Below are positions 1 through 8,014 of a stretch of 64,000 nucleotides of DNA, in pieces (positions within the stretch are counted from its first letter, which is position 1; each line of letters opens with the position of its first letter). The notes beneath the pieces are model-generated. The model was not told where the DNA came from and ran no database searches. It saw only the letters and a list, made by a program, of their open reading frames with translations. The stretch comes from Aldehydirespirator sp965221605 (lineage in GTDB: Bacteria; Actinomycetota; Acidimicrobiia; Acidimicrobiales; Aldehydirespiratoraceae): the NCBI GenBank assembly GCA_965221605.1, contig CBDCSK010000015.1, forward strand, positions 1 through 64,000, written 5' to 3'. Made by a program: the position numbers and the translations under genes.

Positions 1-666
1 AAGGACGGCAGCGGCGTGGATCCCGACCTGAAGGCGCAGTTCCCGGAAGTGGAGGAGCTGCTGGAGCTGGCCGGCTTCGCGGTGTGGCCCCAGATCGAGC
101 ACGAGGCCGACGACGGGCTGGCCTCGGCCGCGGCGGTGGCCGCCGGCGACCCGCGGGTGGATCAGGTCGTGATCTGCACGCCGGACAAGGACCTGGCCCA
201 GTGCGTGACCACTGACAGCCGGGTGGTGCAGTACGACCGGCGCCAGGGAGTGCTCTACGACCACGCCGGGGTGGTGGAGAAGTTCGGTGTGCCCCCCGCG
301 TCGATCCCCGACTACCTGGGCCTCGTGGGCGACTCGGCCGACGGCTTCCCGGGGCTGCCCGGCTGGGGCGCCAAGTCGGCGGCCACCCTCCTGGCCCGCT
401 ACGGCCACATCACGGCCATCCCCTTCGACTGCTCGCAGTGGGACGTGCCGGTGCGGGGCGCGGCCAAGCTGGCGGCGGCGCTGCGGGACGGCTTCGAGGA
501 CGCGCTGCTGTACCGCCGCATCGCCACTGTCGAGCTGGGTGCCCCGGTGTCGGCCACCGTCGACGAGATGGAGTGGCGCGGGCCGCGGCCGGGCCTCGAC
601 GAGCGCTGCGCCGCGTTGGGCGCCGAGCGCCTGGCCGCCCGAGCCCGCGACCTCGCCCCGACCTGA
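1..666 (+). CDS. 5'-3' exonuclease (PolI N-terminal type), 5'-truncated by window edge
   Basis: The frame is open from base 1, so the true start lies upstream and only the C-terminal ~221 residues are present. Seen: an acidic metal-site stretch (CTPDKDLAQCV) and the helix-hairpin-helix region GDSADGFPGLPGWGAKSA, which in this family binds DNA behind the active site. The protein ends soon after the nuclease domain with no polymerase domain, so it is a stand-alone flap/5'-exonuclease homologue rather than DNA polymerase I. Such proteins remove RNA primers and flaps, possibly backing up PolI; that role is inferred. Confidence 0.9.
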   Translation, partial: KDGSGVDPDLKAQFPEVEELLELAGFAVWPQIEHEADDGLASAAAVAAGDPRVDQVVICTPDKDLAQCVTTDSRVVQYDRRQGVLYDHAGVVEKFGVPPASIPDYLGLVGDSADGFPGLPGWGAKSAATLLARYGHITAIPFDCSQWDVPVRGAAKLAAALRDGFEDALLYRRIATVELGAPVSATVDEMEWRGPRPGLDERCAALGAERLAARARDLAPT

Positions 667-742
667 TCGCCGACGCGGCCGAACCGCCCGAGCCCCAATC
701 TCACACAGAAATTCATGAAATAACGTTATCGGCGCGACGTAC

Positions 743-755
743 TATACTGCAGTTC
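743..755 (+). promoter_or_regulatory. Leaderless promoter -10 box
   Basis: TATACT at 743-748 is followed by seven bases and then the ATG at 756. No ribosome binding site is visible. The transcript probably begins at the start codon. No clear -35 hexamer is seen. Confidence 0.55.
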
Positions 756-1175
756 ATGATCCTTTCGGCCGTCTTGCAGATCTGCAGCGTGCTGCTTGCG
801 GTCCTCACGATCGTCTGGCATCAGGCTCGCACGGTGGAGAGGCTCCGCAAGGAGGTCCGCAGCGACCACAGCCGCCTGTTGAAGCTCCACAACAAGGCGA
901 CCCGGCAAGCCCGCAAGGACAACGAGAGGCTGCGCCGCGAGTTCACGAAGGCCAACAACAAGATGCGGGACGCGATCGCCCAGACCAACCGGAAGCTGGA
1001 TCGCATCGAGGGCTTCCTCGGCATCGGGATGCCCGGGCTAGCCGCGGGCCGTGTTCCGGGCGCCGCCTTCGGGGTGTCTCACCCCAGGCAAGAGGATCCG
1101 TCGGCGGTGACCGAGGATGAGCCGCAGGAACGCCAGCCTGAGGATCCCCCATCCGAAGCCGTCAGAGGCGGCTAG
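756..1175 (+). CDS. Small membrane-anchored coiled-coil protein
   Basis: A 139-residue protein. Residues 1-20 form one hydrophobic segment (MILSAVLQICSVLLAVLTIV), followed by a long Arg/Lys/Glu-rich helix to about residue 88 with coiled-coil character, then a Pro/Glu-rich disordered tail. I do not recognise a family. The layout suggests a membrane-tethered cytoplasmic helix. The start was chosen at ATG 756 because a TATACT box lies 7 nt upstream; the frame extends further up but overlaps the exonuclease gene. Its stop codon overlaps the stop of the convergent ligase gene inside one CTAG. Function unknown. Confidence 0.6.
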   Translation: MILSAVLQICSVLLAVLTIVWHQARTVERLRKEVRSDHSRLLKLHNKATRQARKDNERLRREFTKANNKMRDAIAQTNRKLDRIEGFLGIGMPGLAAGRVPGAAFGVSHPRQEDPSAVTEDEPQERQPEDPPSEAVRGG

Positions 1176-2243
1176 GCGGAGAGGACTTCGCTCAGGCCGA
1201 CGGCTACGGGGACTTCGACCTGGTCGAAATTGCAGGACTCGGGGGTGCGGTCGGGGCGCCAGCGCACCATGCGGGTGGTGCCCCGGAAACGGCCGTTGAG
1301 CATGGCCTCGTACTTGACCTCGGCCACCAGCGCGAGGCGCAGCGGCACCCACGGCTGCTGCCGGCGCTGGCCTGACCACCGGTTCGGGGTGCCCGGCATG
1401 ACCGTGCCCTCGGCATGGGCGGCGGGGTCCATCCATTCCGACCACGGGTGCTCGCTCGGATCGGCCAGCACGTAGGGCGCCAGCTCGCCAACCAGCTCCC
1501 GGCGACGCTGGGCAGTGAAGCTGGTGGTCACCCCGCAGTGGTGCAGCCGGCCCCTCTGTGTCGTGCAGGCCCACCACCAACGACCCCACGCCCTCGCCGT
1601 CGGTGTGCATCCGGTACCCGGCCACCGCCACGTCCACGGTGCGGGTGTGCTTGACCTTGAGCTGCGTGCGCTTGTTGGGCAGGTAGGTCCCGTCACGGGG
1701 CTTGGCGATCAGCCCGTCGAGGCCGGCGCCCTCGAAACGCTCATGCCACTGGCGGGCCAGGTCGCGGTCGAGCGTGGAGGGGGCCAGGTGGACCGGCGCG
1801 GCGAAGGCGCCCGACATCGCCTCAAGCACGGCCCTGCGGTCCCGGAACGGCTCGGCCATCAGGTCGGCGTCGGCCGCGGCCAGCACGTCGAAGGCGATGA
1901 ACTGGGCCGGGGTCTCGGCCGCCAGCCGGTTGATCCGGCTCTCCGCCGGGTGGATCCGCTGCTGGAGGGCGTCGAAGCCGAGCCGGTCGTCGATGCTCAC
2001 GATGATCTCCCCGTCGACCACCGCCCGGTCGGGCAGCGAGGCCTTTACCGGCTCGATGAGCTCGGGGAAGTAGCGGGTGAGGGGCCGCTCGTTGCGGCTG
2101 CCCAACTCCACCTCGTCGCCGTCGCGGAACACGATGCAACGGAAGCCGTCCCACTTGGGCTCGAAGGCCAGGTCGCCTTCGGGGATGCCGTCGACCGCCT
2201 TGGCCAGCATCGGCTTCACCGGCGGCATCACGGGCAGGTCCAC
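1172..2243 (-). pseudogene. ATP-dependent DNA ligase (LigC type), frameshifted
   Basis: The N-terminal part carries ligase motif I (EPKWDGFRC, adenylated Lys) and the nucleotidyltransferase core including DGEIIVSIDD and LDGLIAKPRDG. At GAGGGG (complement of C1551-C1554) the frame slips. Deleting one G joins VVGLHDTEG to RLHHCGVTTSF, the normal start of the OB domain, which continues in the other frame to SWVPLR-like and RWRPDRTPESC motifs and stops at 1172. The repaired product is 356 residues, the usual LigC length. The cause is either a real single-base insertion in a homopolymer or a sequencing error. Start GTG 2243 sits 7 nt after a TAGGCT box. LigC enzymes act in minor excision/end-joining repair; no Ku gene is nearby. 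Confidence 0.85.
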
Positions 2244-2286
2244 AGGTCCGAGCCTAGGTTGCCGGACCTCTGCCTACGATGCCGTC
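2244..2286. promoter_or_regulatory. Divergent leaderless promoters, ligase / epoxide hydrolase
   Basis: This 43-bp gap holds two outward -10 boxes: TAGGCT on the - strand (2251-2256), 7 nt before the ligase GTG, and TACGAT on the + strand (2275-2280), 6 nt before the hydrolase ATG. Neither gene has a ribosome binding site. Confidence 0.5.
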
Positions 2287-3426
2287 ATGAGCACCGAGAT
2301 CCGTCCCTTCACCGTCTCCGTCGACGAGGCCGAGATCGACGACCTGCGCCGCCGCCTGGCCCGCACCCGCTGGCCCGAGCCCGAGGTCGTCGACGACTGG
2401 TCCCAGGGGATCCCCCTCGCGTACCTCAAGGAGGTGTGCGAGTACTGGGCCGGCGACTACGACTGGCGCCGCTGCGAGGCCGCCGTCAACGCCCGGCCCA
2501 ACTTCGTCACCGAGATCGACGGGCTCGACATCCACTTCCAGCACATCCGCTCGACCCACGACGGCGCCCTGCCGATGATCGTCACCCACGGCTGGCCCGG
2601 CTCGGTGCTGGAGTTCACCGAGATCATCGATCCGCTCGTCGATCCGACCTCGCACGGCGGCACGGAACGCGATGCCTTCCACCTCGTGCTGCCGTCGCTG
2701 CCCGGATACGGCTTCAGCGCCAAGCCGTCGGCGCCGGGCACCGGGATAGAGCGCATCGCAGCCATGTGGGACGAGCTGATGGGCCGCCTGGGCTACGACG
2801 GCTATGTCGCTCAGGGCGGCGACTGGGGATCGGCAGTGACCACGCAGGTCGGCATGCAGGACCTCGGGCGCTGCCGGGCCATTCACACCAACATGCCGGT
2901 GGCCGGGCCGTCGAAGGAGTCGATGTCGGACCTGACGGCCAAGGAGCAGGCCGCGCTGGAGTCGATGGGCTACTACGACAAGTGGGACTCGGGCTACTCC
3001 AAGCAGCAGTCGAGCCGGCCCCAGACCATCGGTTACAGCCTGGTGGACTCGCCGGTGGGTCTAGCGGCCTGGATCCTCGAGAAGTTCTGGTCGTGGACCG
3101 ACCGCAGCGCCCACCCCGAGGACTGCTACAGCCGCGACCAGCTGCTCGACAACGTGTCGCTGTACTGGTTCACCGCCACCGGAGCGTCGTCGGGCCGGCT
3201 CTACTGGGAGAGCTTCGGCAGCTTCGCGGGAGGCGAGTGCACGATCCCCACGGCGTGCAGCATCTTCCCCAACGAGATCTTCCGGGCCAGCCGGCGCTGG
3301 GCCGCCAAGCGCTACACCGACATCCGCTACTGGAACGAGCCCGACGTAGGCGGGCACTTCGCGGCCTTCGAGCAGCCCGAGCTGTTCGTGGCCGAGATGC
3401 GGGCCGCCTTCAAGTTCCTCGACTAG
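2287..3426 (+). CDS. Epoxide hydrolase (EPHX1-like, alpha/beta hydrolase)
   Basis: A 379-residue enzyme. Residues 1-110 form the N-terminal EHN-type segment (RPFTVSVDEAEIDDLRRRLARTRWP) typical of microsomal-type epoxide hydrolases. The oxyanion motif HGWPGS is at 101-106, the nucleophile elbow GGDWGS places the catalytic Asp at 179, and the catalytic His is probably 357 in VGGHFAAFEQP. The family opens epoxides to diols through an ester intermediate; the substrate here cannot be told. No signal peptide is seen, so it is likely cytoplasmic. The gene converges on the DUF1214 gene and the two stops share one CTAG. Confidence 0.92.
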   Translation: MSTEIRPFTVSVDEAEIDDLRRRLARTRWPEPEVVDDWSQGIPLAYLKEVCEYWAGDYDWRRCEAAVNARPNFVTEIDGLDIHFQHIRSTHDGALPMIVTHGWPGSVLEFTEIIDPLVDPTSHGGTERDAFHLVLPSLPGYGFSAKPSAPGTGIERIAAMWDELMGRLGYDGYVAQGGDWGSAVTTQVGMQDLGRCRAIHTNMPVAGPSKESMSDLTAKEQAALESMGYYDKWDSGYSKQQSSRPQTIGYSLVDSPVGLAAWILEKFWSWTDRSAHPEDCYSRDQLLDNVSLYWFTATGASSGRLYWESFGSFAGGECTIPTACSIFPNEIFRASRRWAAKRYTDIRYWNEPDVGGHFAAFEQPELFVAEMRAAFKFLD

Positions 3427-4502
3427 ACGGCGATCACCCTCACGTCGGGCTCCACGTCGGCGACGGCCTGGTTCCAGCGCAGGCCGATCGCTCCGAAGCG
3501 GTGCCCGTCGGTGGACATCCAGTTGCCGAAGCCGGGGTCGGAGGCGGCCACCACTATCCGGACCGAGCCGTCGGGCTCGTAGCGGGCCGTGCGCTTGTTG
3601 ACGGTCACCGGCAGCCGCCGGTAGTCGAGGCTCTCCATCCAGCGGTTGTCCACCTGGAAGTTCCAGTAGAAGCACTCCGGAGGGGTGAACTCGATCAGCA
3701 GGGCCTCGCCGTCCTCGAGGTCGTAGGTGCCGTGCCGGAAGATCTGGTTGGGGTCGCCCCAGGCTCCCTGCATCGGTCCCGCTTCGGTCGTCAGGGCATT
3801 GCGGGCGTTCGCGCCGAGATCGTCGACCCAGCCGCTGAACACCGCCGAGCATCCCGCCACGAAAGCGCCCGCCGACTCCAGGGCCCGTCCCAGACTCGAG
3901 GCCGACAGGGGCGGGGGAAGATCGCCGGTGTCCAGGCACTCGATCCGCACCGAGATCGGCACCTCGTTGTCGCGGTCGAGGAAGAACTGCCGGACGGCGA
4001 TGAGGCTCGGCTCGGGGCTGGTCTGCAGCCAGTTGTCGGCCCGCCGCTCCGGCCCGACGAAGATCTCGAACCGGCCGTCGTCATCAACGATCAGGTCGCT
4101 GCCGTGGAGGAAGCCGGCCTGGCCCAGACGGCCCTGGCCCGCCCCGTAGTTCCCCGTGAAGGCCGTGAACGACAGGTAGTGCACCGTCCCCCGATGGCCG
4201 AGGATGCGGTAGTTCAAGCGGCCGTCGATGTTGCCGGACATGTAGAGCGAGTCGGGGTTGTCCGATCCGATCTTGACCTGGTCGGGCATGGTGGTGAGCA
4301 ACGGGAAGCGCACGTCGCCGGTCTCGATCGAGCTGTAGAGGCCGCCCCGGGCCAGCCGGCTCAGGTACCGGTAGCCCTCGATGCGGTCCAGGTCGCAGGT
4401 GGCTCTTTCCTGGACGAGGTCGCCGGCGGCCTTGAGCGCGTCGCAGAACTCGGCCCAGGCCCGCCCGGACACCACCTTGTCGTGCATCTCGTCATTGGCC
4501 AT
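3423..4502 (-). CDS. DUF1214 domain protein
   Basis: A 359-residue protein. The C-terminal third (GTYDLEDGEALLIEFTPPE, then YWNFQVDNRWMES and YEPDGSVRIVVAASDPGFGNW) matches the DUF1214 fold found in many actinobacterial proteins, often beside lipid or sterol metabolism genes. There is no signal peptide and no known catalytic motif. The biochemical role of the family is unsettled. The stop overlaps the convergent epoxide hydrolase stop. Start ATG 4502 gives MANDEMHDKVVSGRAW, a typical family N-terminus. Confidence 0.85.
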   Translation of the reverse strand: MANDEMHDKVVSGRAWAEFCDALKAAGDLVQERATCDLDRIEGYRYLSRLARGGLYSSIETGDVRFPLLTTMPDQVKIGSDNPDSLYMSGNIDGRLNYRILGHRGTVHYLSFTAFTGNYGAGQGRLGQAGFLHGSDLIVDDDGRFEIFVGPERRADNWLQTSPEPSLIAVRQFFLDRDNEVPISVRIECLDTGDLPPPLSASSLGRALESAGAFVAGCSAVFSGWVDDLGANARNALTTEAGPMQGAWGDPNQIFRHGTYDLEDGEALLIEFTPPECFYWNFQVDNRWMESLDYRRLPVTVNKRTARYEPDGSVRIVVAASDPGFGNWMSTDGHRFGAIGLRWNQAVADVEPDVRVIAV

Positions 4503-4561
4503 CCCCTAATGCAATCAACACATCGAGGTGGCTGCTACCCCGCAATACCCGGCGGGGCCGC

Positions 4562-5236
4562 TCACACGGGCGCGAGCTCCAGGGTGGCCAGCAGCGCCTC
4601 GACCCTGCCCTTGATCTCGTCGCGGACGACCCGGACGACCTCTACCGGCTGGCCGGAGGGATCCTCCAGCACCCAGTCCTCGTAGCGCTTGCCCGGGTAG
4701 ATGGGGCAGGCGTCACCGCAGCCCATTGTGACGATCACGTCGGCGGCCCGGGCGATCTCGTCGGTCCACGGTTTGGGGTACTCGGTCGAGATGTCGATGC
4801 CCTCCTCGGCCATGGCCGCCACCACCACCTTGTTGGTGTCGTAGCCGGGGTCGGAGCCGCCGGTGAAGATATCGATGCGCTCTCCTGCCATGTGGCGCAG
4901 GTATCCGGCCGCCATCTGGGAGCGGCCCGCGTTGTGCACGCACAGGAACAGCACACCGGGCCGGTCCAGGGTCCCGACCTCGAGGCGGGCCAGAGCCAGC
5001 AGCCGGTCGTGGGTGAAGCGCTCGATGAGGATGGGCAGCCAGTTGGCGAACCGGGCCCGGGACTCGATCTGGGTCTGGGAGTCGGTGATGTAGCGCTCGA
5101 TGGTCTCGGCGTTGAAGGTGCCCTCGAACTTCTTCTGGAGCCTCACCGACGCCTGCCGGATCAGCAGGAGCTGCTCGGTGGTGAGCTTGATGCTCGGCGT
5201 GAGGGACTCCGGCTCGGTGCGGTCTTCGGCGGTCAT
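4562..5236 (-). CDS. arsC: Arsenate reductase ArsC, low-molecular-weight phosphatase fold, with N-terminal helical domain
   Basis: A 224-residue protein. Residues 1-90 are a helical extension (TTEQLLLIRQASVRLQKKFEG) seen in some actinobacterial ArsC proteins. The catalytic P-loop CVHNAGRSQMA starts at Cys99 with Arg105, and the later MGCGDACPIYPG and EDWVLEDPSGQP carry the resolving-Cys region and the Asp-Pro acid. The enzyme reduces arsenate to arsenite using thioredoxin or mycothiol/mycoredoxin; an mshA homologue in this window makes mycothiol plausible. No arsR, acr3 or arsB gene is adjacent, so export must be encoded elsewhere. The frame is open far upstream of ATG 5236, which was chosen because homology begins there. 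Confidence 0.9.
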   Translation of the reverse strand: MTAEDRTEPESLTPSIKLTTEQLLLIRQASVRLQKKFEGTFNAETIERYITDSQTQIESRARFANWLPILIERFTHDRLLALARLEVGTLDRPGVLFLCVHNAGRSQMAAGYLRHMAGERIDIFTGGSDPGYDTNKVVVAAMAEEGIDISTEYPKPWTDEIARAADVIVTMGCGDACPIYPGKRYEDWVLEDPSGQPVEVVRVVRDEIKGRVEALLATLELAPV

Positions 5237-5441
5237 GAGGGCCTTTCCCTTGGTGGAGCGTCGGAGGATCGTCCCCCGGACAGCCGGAGGAGAGTCTGGC
5301 TGAATGATGGACCGGGCCGGTTTCCCTGCAGGCGGACACCGGGTTAACGCTGGGCGAAATCTTGAGACCGTTGATGGCAATGGTGCGTCCACAGCGGTCA
5401 GTAGGGTCAGGGACACACGAGTCCCTCGGCGGGAGGCGGCG

Positions 5442-6593
5442 ATGCCAAGACTTCGAACATCCAGTCGGCTGCCGGCCCTGCTGGCGGCGGCCGCGCTTCT
5501 GGCCTCAGGCTGCGGCGACGACAACGGCACAGCCGAGCAGCCGCCCGACGCTGAGGCGCCGGCCACCACCCAAGCTGCCTCCGACGGTGCGTCCGAAGCA
5601 GCCGAGGCCACCACTACCAGCACCACCGCGGCGCCGGCCGGGGAGTCGGGCGCCCCTGACGATGCTGCTCCCGCCGAGAACGGTGAAGCCGCCGACGCCG
5701 CGGACGCGGTCCCGGCTGACGCCGGGGCGCTGTTGGCGTCGGCCACGACGGCGCTCGACGGGCGATCGGTCCGCGGCGAGGCGACCATCGAGTTCGCGCC
5801 GGGGTTCGGGTTCTCCACGAGCTTCGAGTCCGACGCCGAGGGTGACCTCGCGGCCACGGTCGAGATCCCGCCCGGGCTGGACCCGGAGTTTCCGAGCGGC
5901 GCCGACGCCGGGATGCGCTACGTGGACGGCGTGGTCTACCTGCGGCCCCCGGTCGACGCCGAGACGATGGCGGAACTGGGCGTCGACGAGGCGTGGTACG
6001 TGGCCGAGCCGGCGCCGGCCGGCGATCCGATGGCGCAGGCCATGGGATCGGCCGGAGTGATGTGCATCTTCCCCCAGGCGATGGACGAGGCCTTCGAGGA
6101 CTGCGATCCACTGGGCGAGACCGGCACGTTCCTGGAGGCCGGCCGCGAGGCTGAGGTCGTCGGCCGCGAGGACGTGCGAGGTGTCGAGGCCACCAGAGTG
6201 CGCTTCCTGGTGTCTCTGATGGATCTGGCCGGGGACGCACTGGGCATCGGGCCCGACGAGGGCGACGCCGGCGCCGAGGATGGGGCCTTCGACGACACCG
6301 CCTCCGACCCGTTCGCCGAAGGGGTCGAGCAGATCTTCGGGTTCCTGGACGCAGACTTCGAGGTGGAGGTGTGGATCGACGACGAGAGTCTGATCCGCCG
6401 CCTGCAGTTCGATCTGGCGTCGCTGTTCGCCGGCATGGCCGGTGGCGAGGTGGAGATGCCCTCGAACCTGATCTCGCTCGAGTTCTACGACTTCGACGCC
6501 GACATCAGCGTGGACGCCCCGCCGCCCGAGGCGATCTTCGACGAGGACCTGCTCATCGGGGGCGACGACTACGCCACCTCCGACGGCTACTAA
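5442..6593 (+). CDS. Lipoprotein, Ala/Thr-rich linker, LppX/LprG-like fold possible
   Basis: A 383-residue secreted lipoprotein. The N-terminus MPRLRTSSRLPALLAAAALLASGC is a type II signal peptide with lipobox LASGC. A Thr/Ala/Pro/Glu-rich spacer follows to about residue 100, then a globular domain with alternating beta-strand pattern (GRSVRGEATIEFAPGFGFS and MRYVDGVVYLRPP) that recalls LppX/LprAFG-type or outer lipoprotein sensor domains. The assignment to that fold is a guess. GGGAGG sits 7 nt before ATG 5442, which fixes the start. It is monocistronic. Confidence 0.8.
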   Translation: MPRLRTSSRLPALLAAAALLASGCGDDNGTAEQPPDAEAPATTQAASDGASEAAEATTTSTTAAPAGESGAPDDAAPAENGEAADAADAVPADAGALLASATTALDGRSVRGEATIEFAPGFGFSTSFESDAEGDLAATVEIPPGLDPEFPSGADAGMRYVDGVVYLRPPVDAETMAELGVDEAWYVAEPAPAGDPMAQAMGSAGVMCIFPQAMDEAFEDCDPLGETGTFLEAGREAEVVGREDVRGVEATRVRFLVSLMDLAGDALGIGPDEGDAGAEDGAFDDTASDPFAEGVEQIFGFLDADFEVEVWIDDESLIRRLQFDLASLFAGMAGGEVEMPSNLISLEFYDFDADISVDAPPPEAIFDEDLLIGGDDYATSDGY

Positions 6594-6699
6594 CGACCCG
6601 GGACGATAGGGCTACGCCGCCGGCTAGCTGAGGAACGCAACCCCGTCTTGCGGCCGAGCTCGTCCAGGTGAACTCCGGGGGCAGTGCCAACTGGTCGGC

Positions 6700-6966
6700 C
6701 TACCTTCGCCGGTAGACGTCGCGCCGATGGCCGATGCGGATTACGTGGACTATCAGGCGGGCGTCGACGACCTCGTAGAGAATCCGGTAGTCGCCGACGC
6801 GTACGCGGTAGACGGACTCCTCGCCGGCGAGAGCGACGCATTTCGGAGGGAGCGGCTCCTCGGCCAGCAGGTCTACGGCCGCTCGAATCCGGTGCTGATC
6901 CTGGCGCGGCAAGCCGGCGAGCGACTTGACCGCGCCGCGTGCTATCTCGACGCTGTACCGGCTCAC
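6700..6966 (-). CDS. relE: RelE-family mRNA interferase toxin
   Basis: An 88-residue protein with the RelE/ParE-like core: AVKSLAGLPRQDQHRIRAAVDLLAEEP helices, then YRVRVGDYRILYEV and IVHVIRIGHRRDVYRR. Arg-rich C-terminal residues (RVGDYR, GHRRDVYR) match those that bind and cleave ribosome-bound mRNA in RelE toxins. The start is GTG overlapping the antitoxin stop by four bases (GTGA), so translation is coupled. It forms a type II toxin-antitoxin operon with the upstream gene. Confidence 0.93.
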   Translation of the reverse strand: MSRYSVEIARGAVKSLAGLPRQDQHRIRAAVDLLAEEPLPPKCVALAGEESVYRVRVGDYRILYEVVDARLIVHVIRIGHRRDVYRRR

Positions 6967-7214
6967 ACGAGTCCCAGAGCAGCCTTGACCTCATCCCAGG
7001 GCACGTAGTCGTCGTCGGCTCGGGCCGCCTGGAGCGCGCGGCGATCCTCGACGTCGTCAGCGATGTCGACGAGCCGGTCGAAGGCCTCGGAGTCCAGAAT
7101 CACCGCGATCCGCCGGCCGCGCCGGGTCACCGAGACCGGCTCACCTGATCGGCGAGCCTCCTCGATCACCTCGGCCAGCCGGTTTCGCGCCTCGCTTACC
7201 GCTACTTCATTCAT
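6963..7214 (-). CDS. YefM/Phd-family antitoxin
   Basis: An 83-residue protein from ATG 7214: MNEVAVSEARNRLAEVIEEARRSGEPVSVTRRGRRIAVIL is the Phd/YefM DNA-binding N-terminus, and the acidic tail would wrap the toxin. Two upstream in-frame ATGs exist (7229, 7247). ATG 7214 was chosen because TACAAT lies 6 nt before it and homology starts there. The start codon lies inside a palindrome expected to be the autoregulatory operator. Antitoxin first and toxin second is the usual order. Confidence 0.92.
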   Translation of the reverse strand: MNEVAVSEARNRLAEVIEEARRSGEPVSVTRRGRRIAVILDSEAFDRLVDIADDVEDRRALQAARADDDYVPWDEVKAALGLV

Positions 7215-7229
7215 GTACGAATTGTACAT
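7213..7229. promoter_or_regulatory. Palindromic operator / leaderless promoter of the toxin-antitoxin operon
   Basis: ATGTAC (7213-7218), spacer GAATT, GTACAT (7224-7229): perfect 6-bp arms. On the - strand it contains TACAAT, a good -10 box, and its end overlaps the antitoxin ATG. YefM/Phd binding here would block RNA polymerase directly. Confidence 0.65.
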
Positions 7230-7292
7230 TCTGCGGCCCAGCGACACGCCATCGGCCGGTTCCGGTCGGGAACCTGATCAGCGCGGGCCGGG

Positions 7293-7979
7293 TCAGGAGG
7301 AGGGGCGCTCGTCCGGGGTGCGGCCGGCCAGGGCGGTGATCGGCGCCGGAGGCTCGGCACCGCTGGCGAGATCGGCCGAGGTGACCGGCGTCTCGAAGCG
7401 GGAGGTGATGGGCACCACGCCGGCCCACCAGGGTCCGGCGATGTCGTCGGGCTCATCGACCGGGTCACCGGCACGGACCTTGGCCGACGCCTCGGCCAGC
7501 GGAAGCTCCAGCACCATCGTCTTGCGCAGATCCGACGGCGACGGCGGCCGGACCAGGTCCCAGTGGGCCACCACGTGGTCGGTGATCAGCTTGAGTGCGT
7601 AGAGCCGGCGCTGCTCGTCGATGATCCTGGTGGCCGGGCCCCGCACCACCACCGACCGGTAGTTCATCGAGTTGTGGAACGGCGTGCGGGCCATCACCAG
7701 CCCGTCGAGATGGGTGACGGTGACGCAGACCTCGTGGCCGTCGCCGGTGTTGAGGAGGTGGTTGGCGGCCGCGCCGTGCAGGTAGAGCCAGTCGTCGTCG
7801 CGCCCGTAGGCCATGGGCAGGACCAGCGGGCCGTCGTCGGTGGTCACGCCGACATGGGCGATCATGCCCGCATCGAGGATGCCGAGCACCTCGTCGCGGC
7901 CGTACCGGGCCCGGGGCGCCCCCCGCCGAACCCTGGTGCGAGCCGACGGCGCTCCGGAGTCGTTCGAGTTCTGCGACAT
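7293..7979 (-). CDS. Pyridoxamine 5'-phosphate oxidase-like flavin protein (NimA-type)
   Basis: A 228-residue split-barrel FMN-binding family protein. Visible features are RYGRDEVLGILDAGMIAHVGV, the LVLPMAYGRDDDWLYLHGAAANHLL barrel and TPFHNSMNYRSVVVRGPA, which match the PNPOx/nitroimidazole-resistance group. These proteins reduce or bind flavin-dependent substrates; the exact one is unknown here. Start ATG 7979 is 6 nt downstream of TAGCCT (7986-7991 on the - strand), a leaderless arrangement. No signal peptide is present. It is not clearly co-transcribed with either neighbour. Confidence 0.88.
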   Translation of the reverse strand: MSQNSNDSGAPSARTRVRRGAPRARYGRDEVLGILDAGMIAHVGVTTDDGPLVLPMAYGRDDDWLYLHGAAANHLLNTGDGHEVCVTVTHLDGLVMARTPFHNSMNYRSVVVRGPATRIIDEQRRLYALKLITDHVVAHWDLVRPPSPSDLRKTMVLELPLAEASAKVRAGDPVDEPDDIAGPWWAGVVPITSRFETPVTSADLASGAEPPAPITALAGRTPDERPSS

Positions 7980-8014
7980 GCCGAGAGGCTACGAGACGCG
8001 CATCAGCGTCGGTC

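Noticed and set aside
1515..4685. A 1056-codon open frame on the + strand across the ligase, hydrolase and DUF1214 genes
   Set aside because: It is antisense or out of frame to three well-supported genes and reads as GC-rich shadow sequence with no domain.
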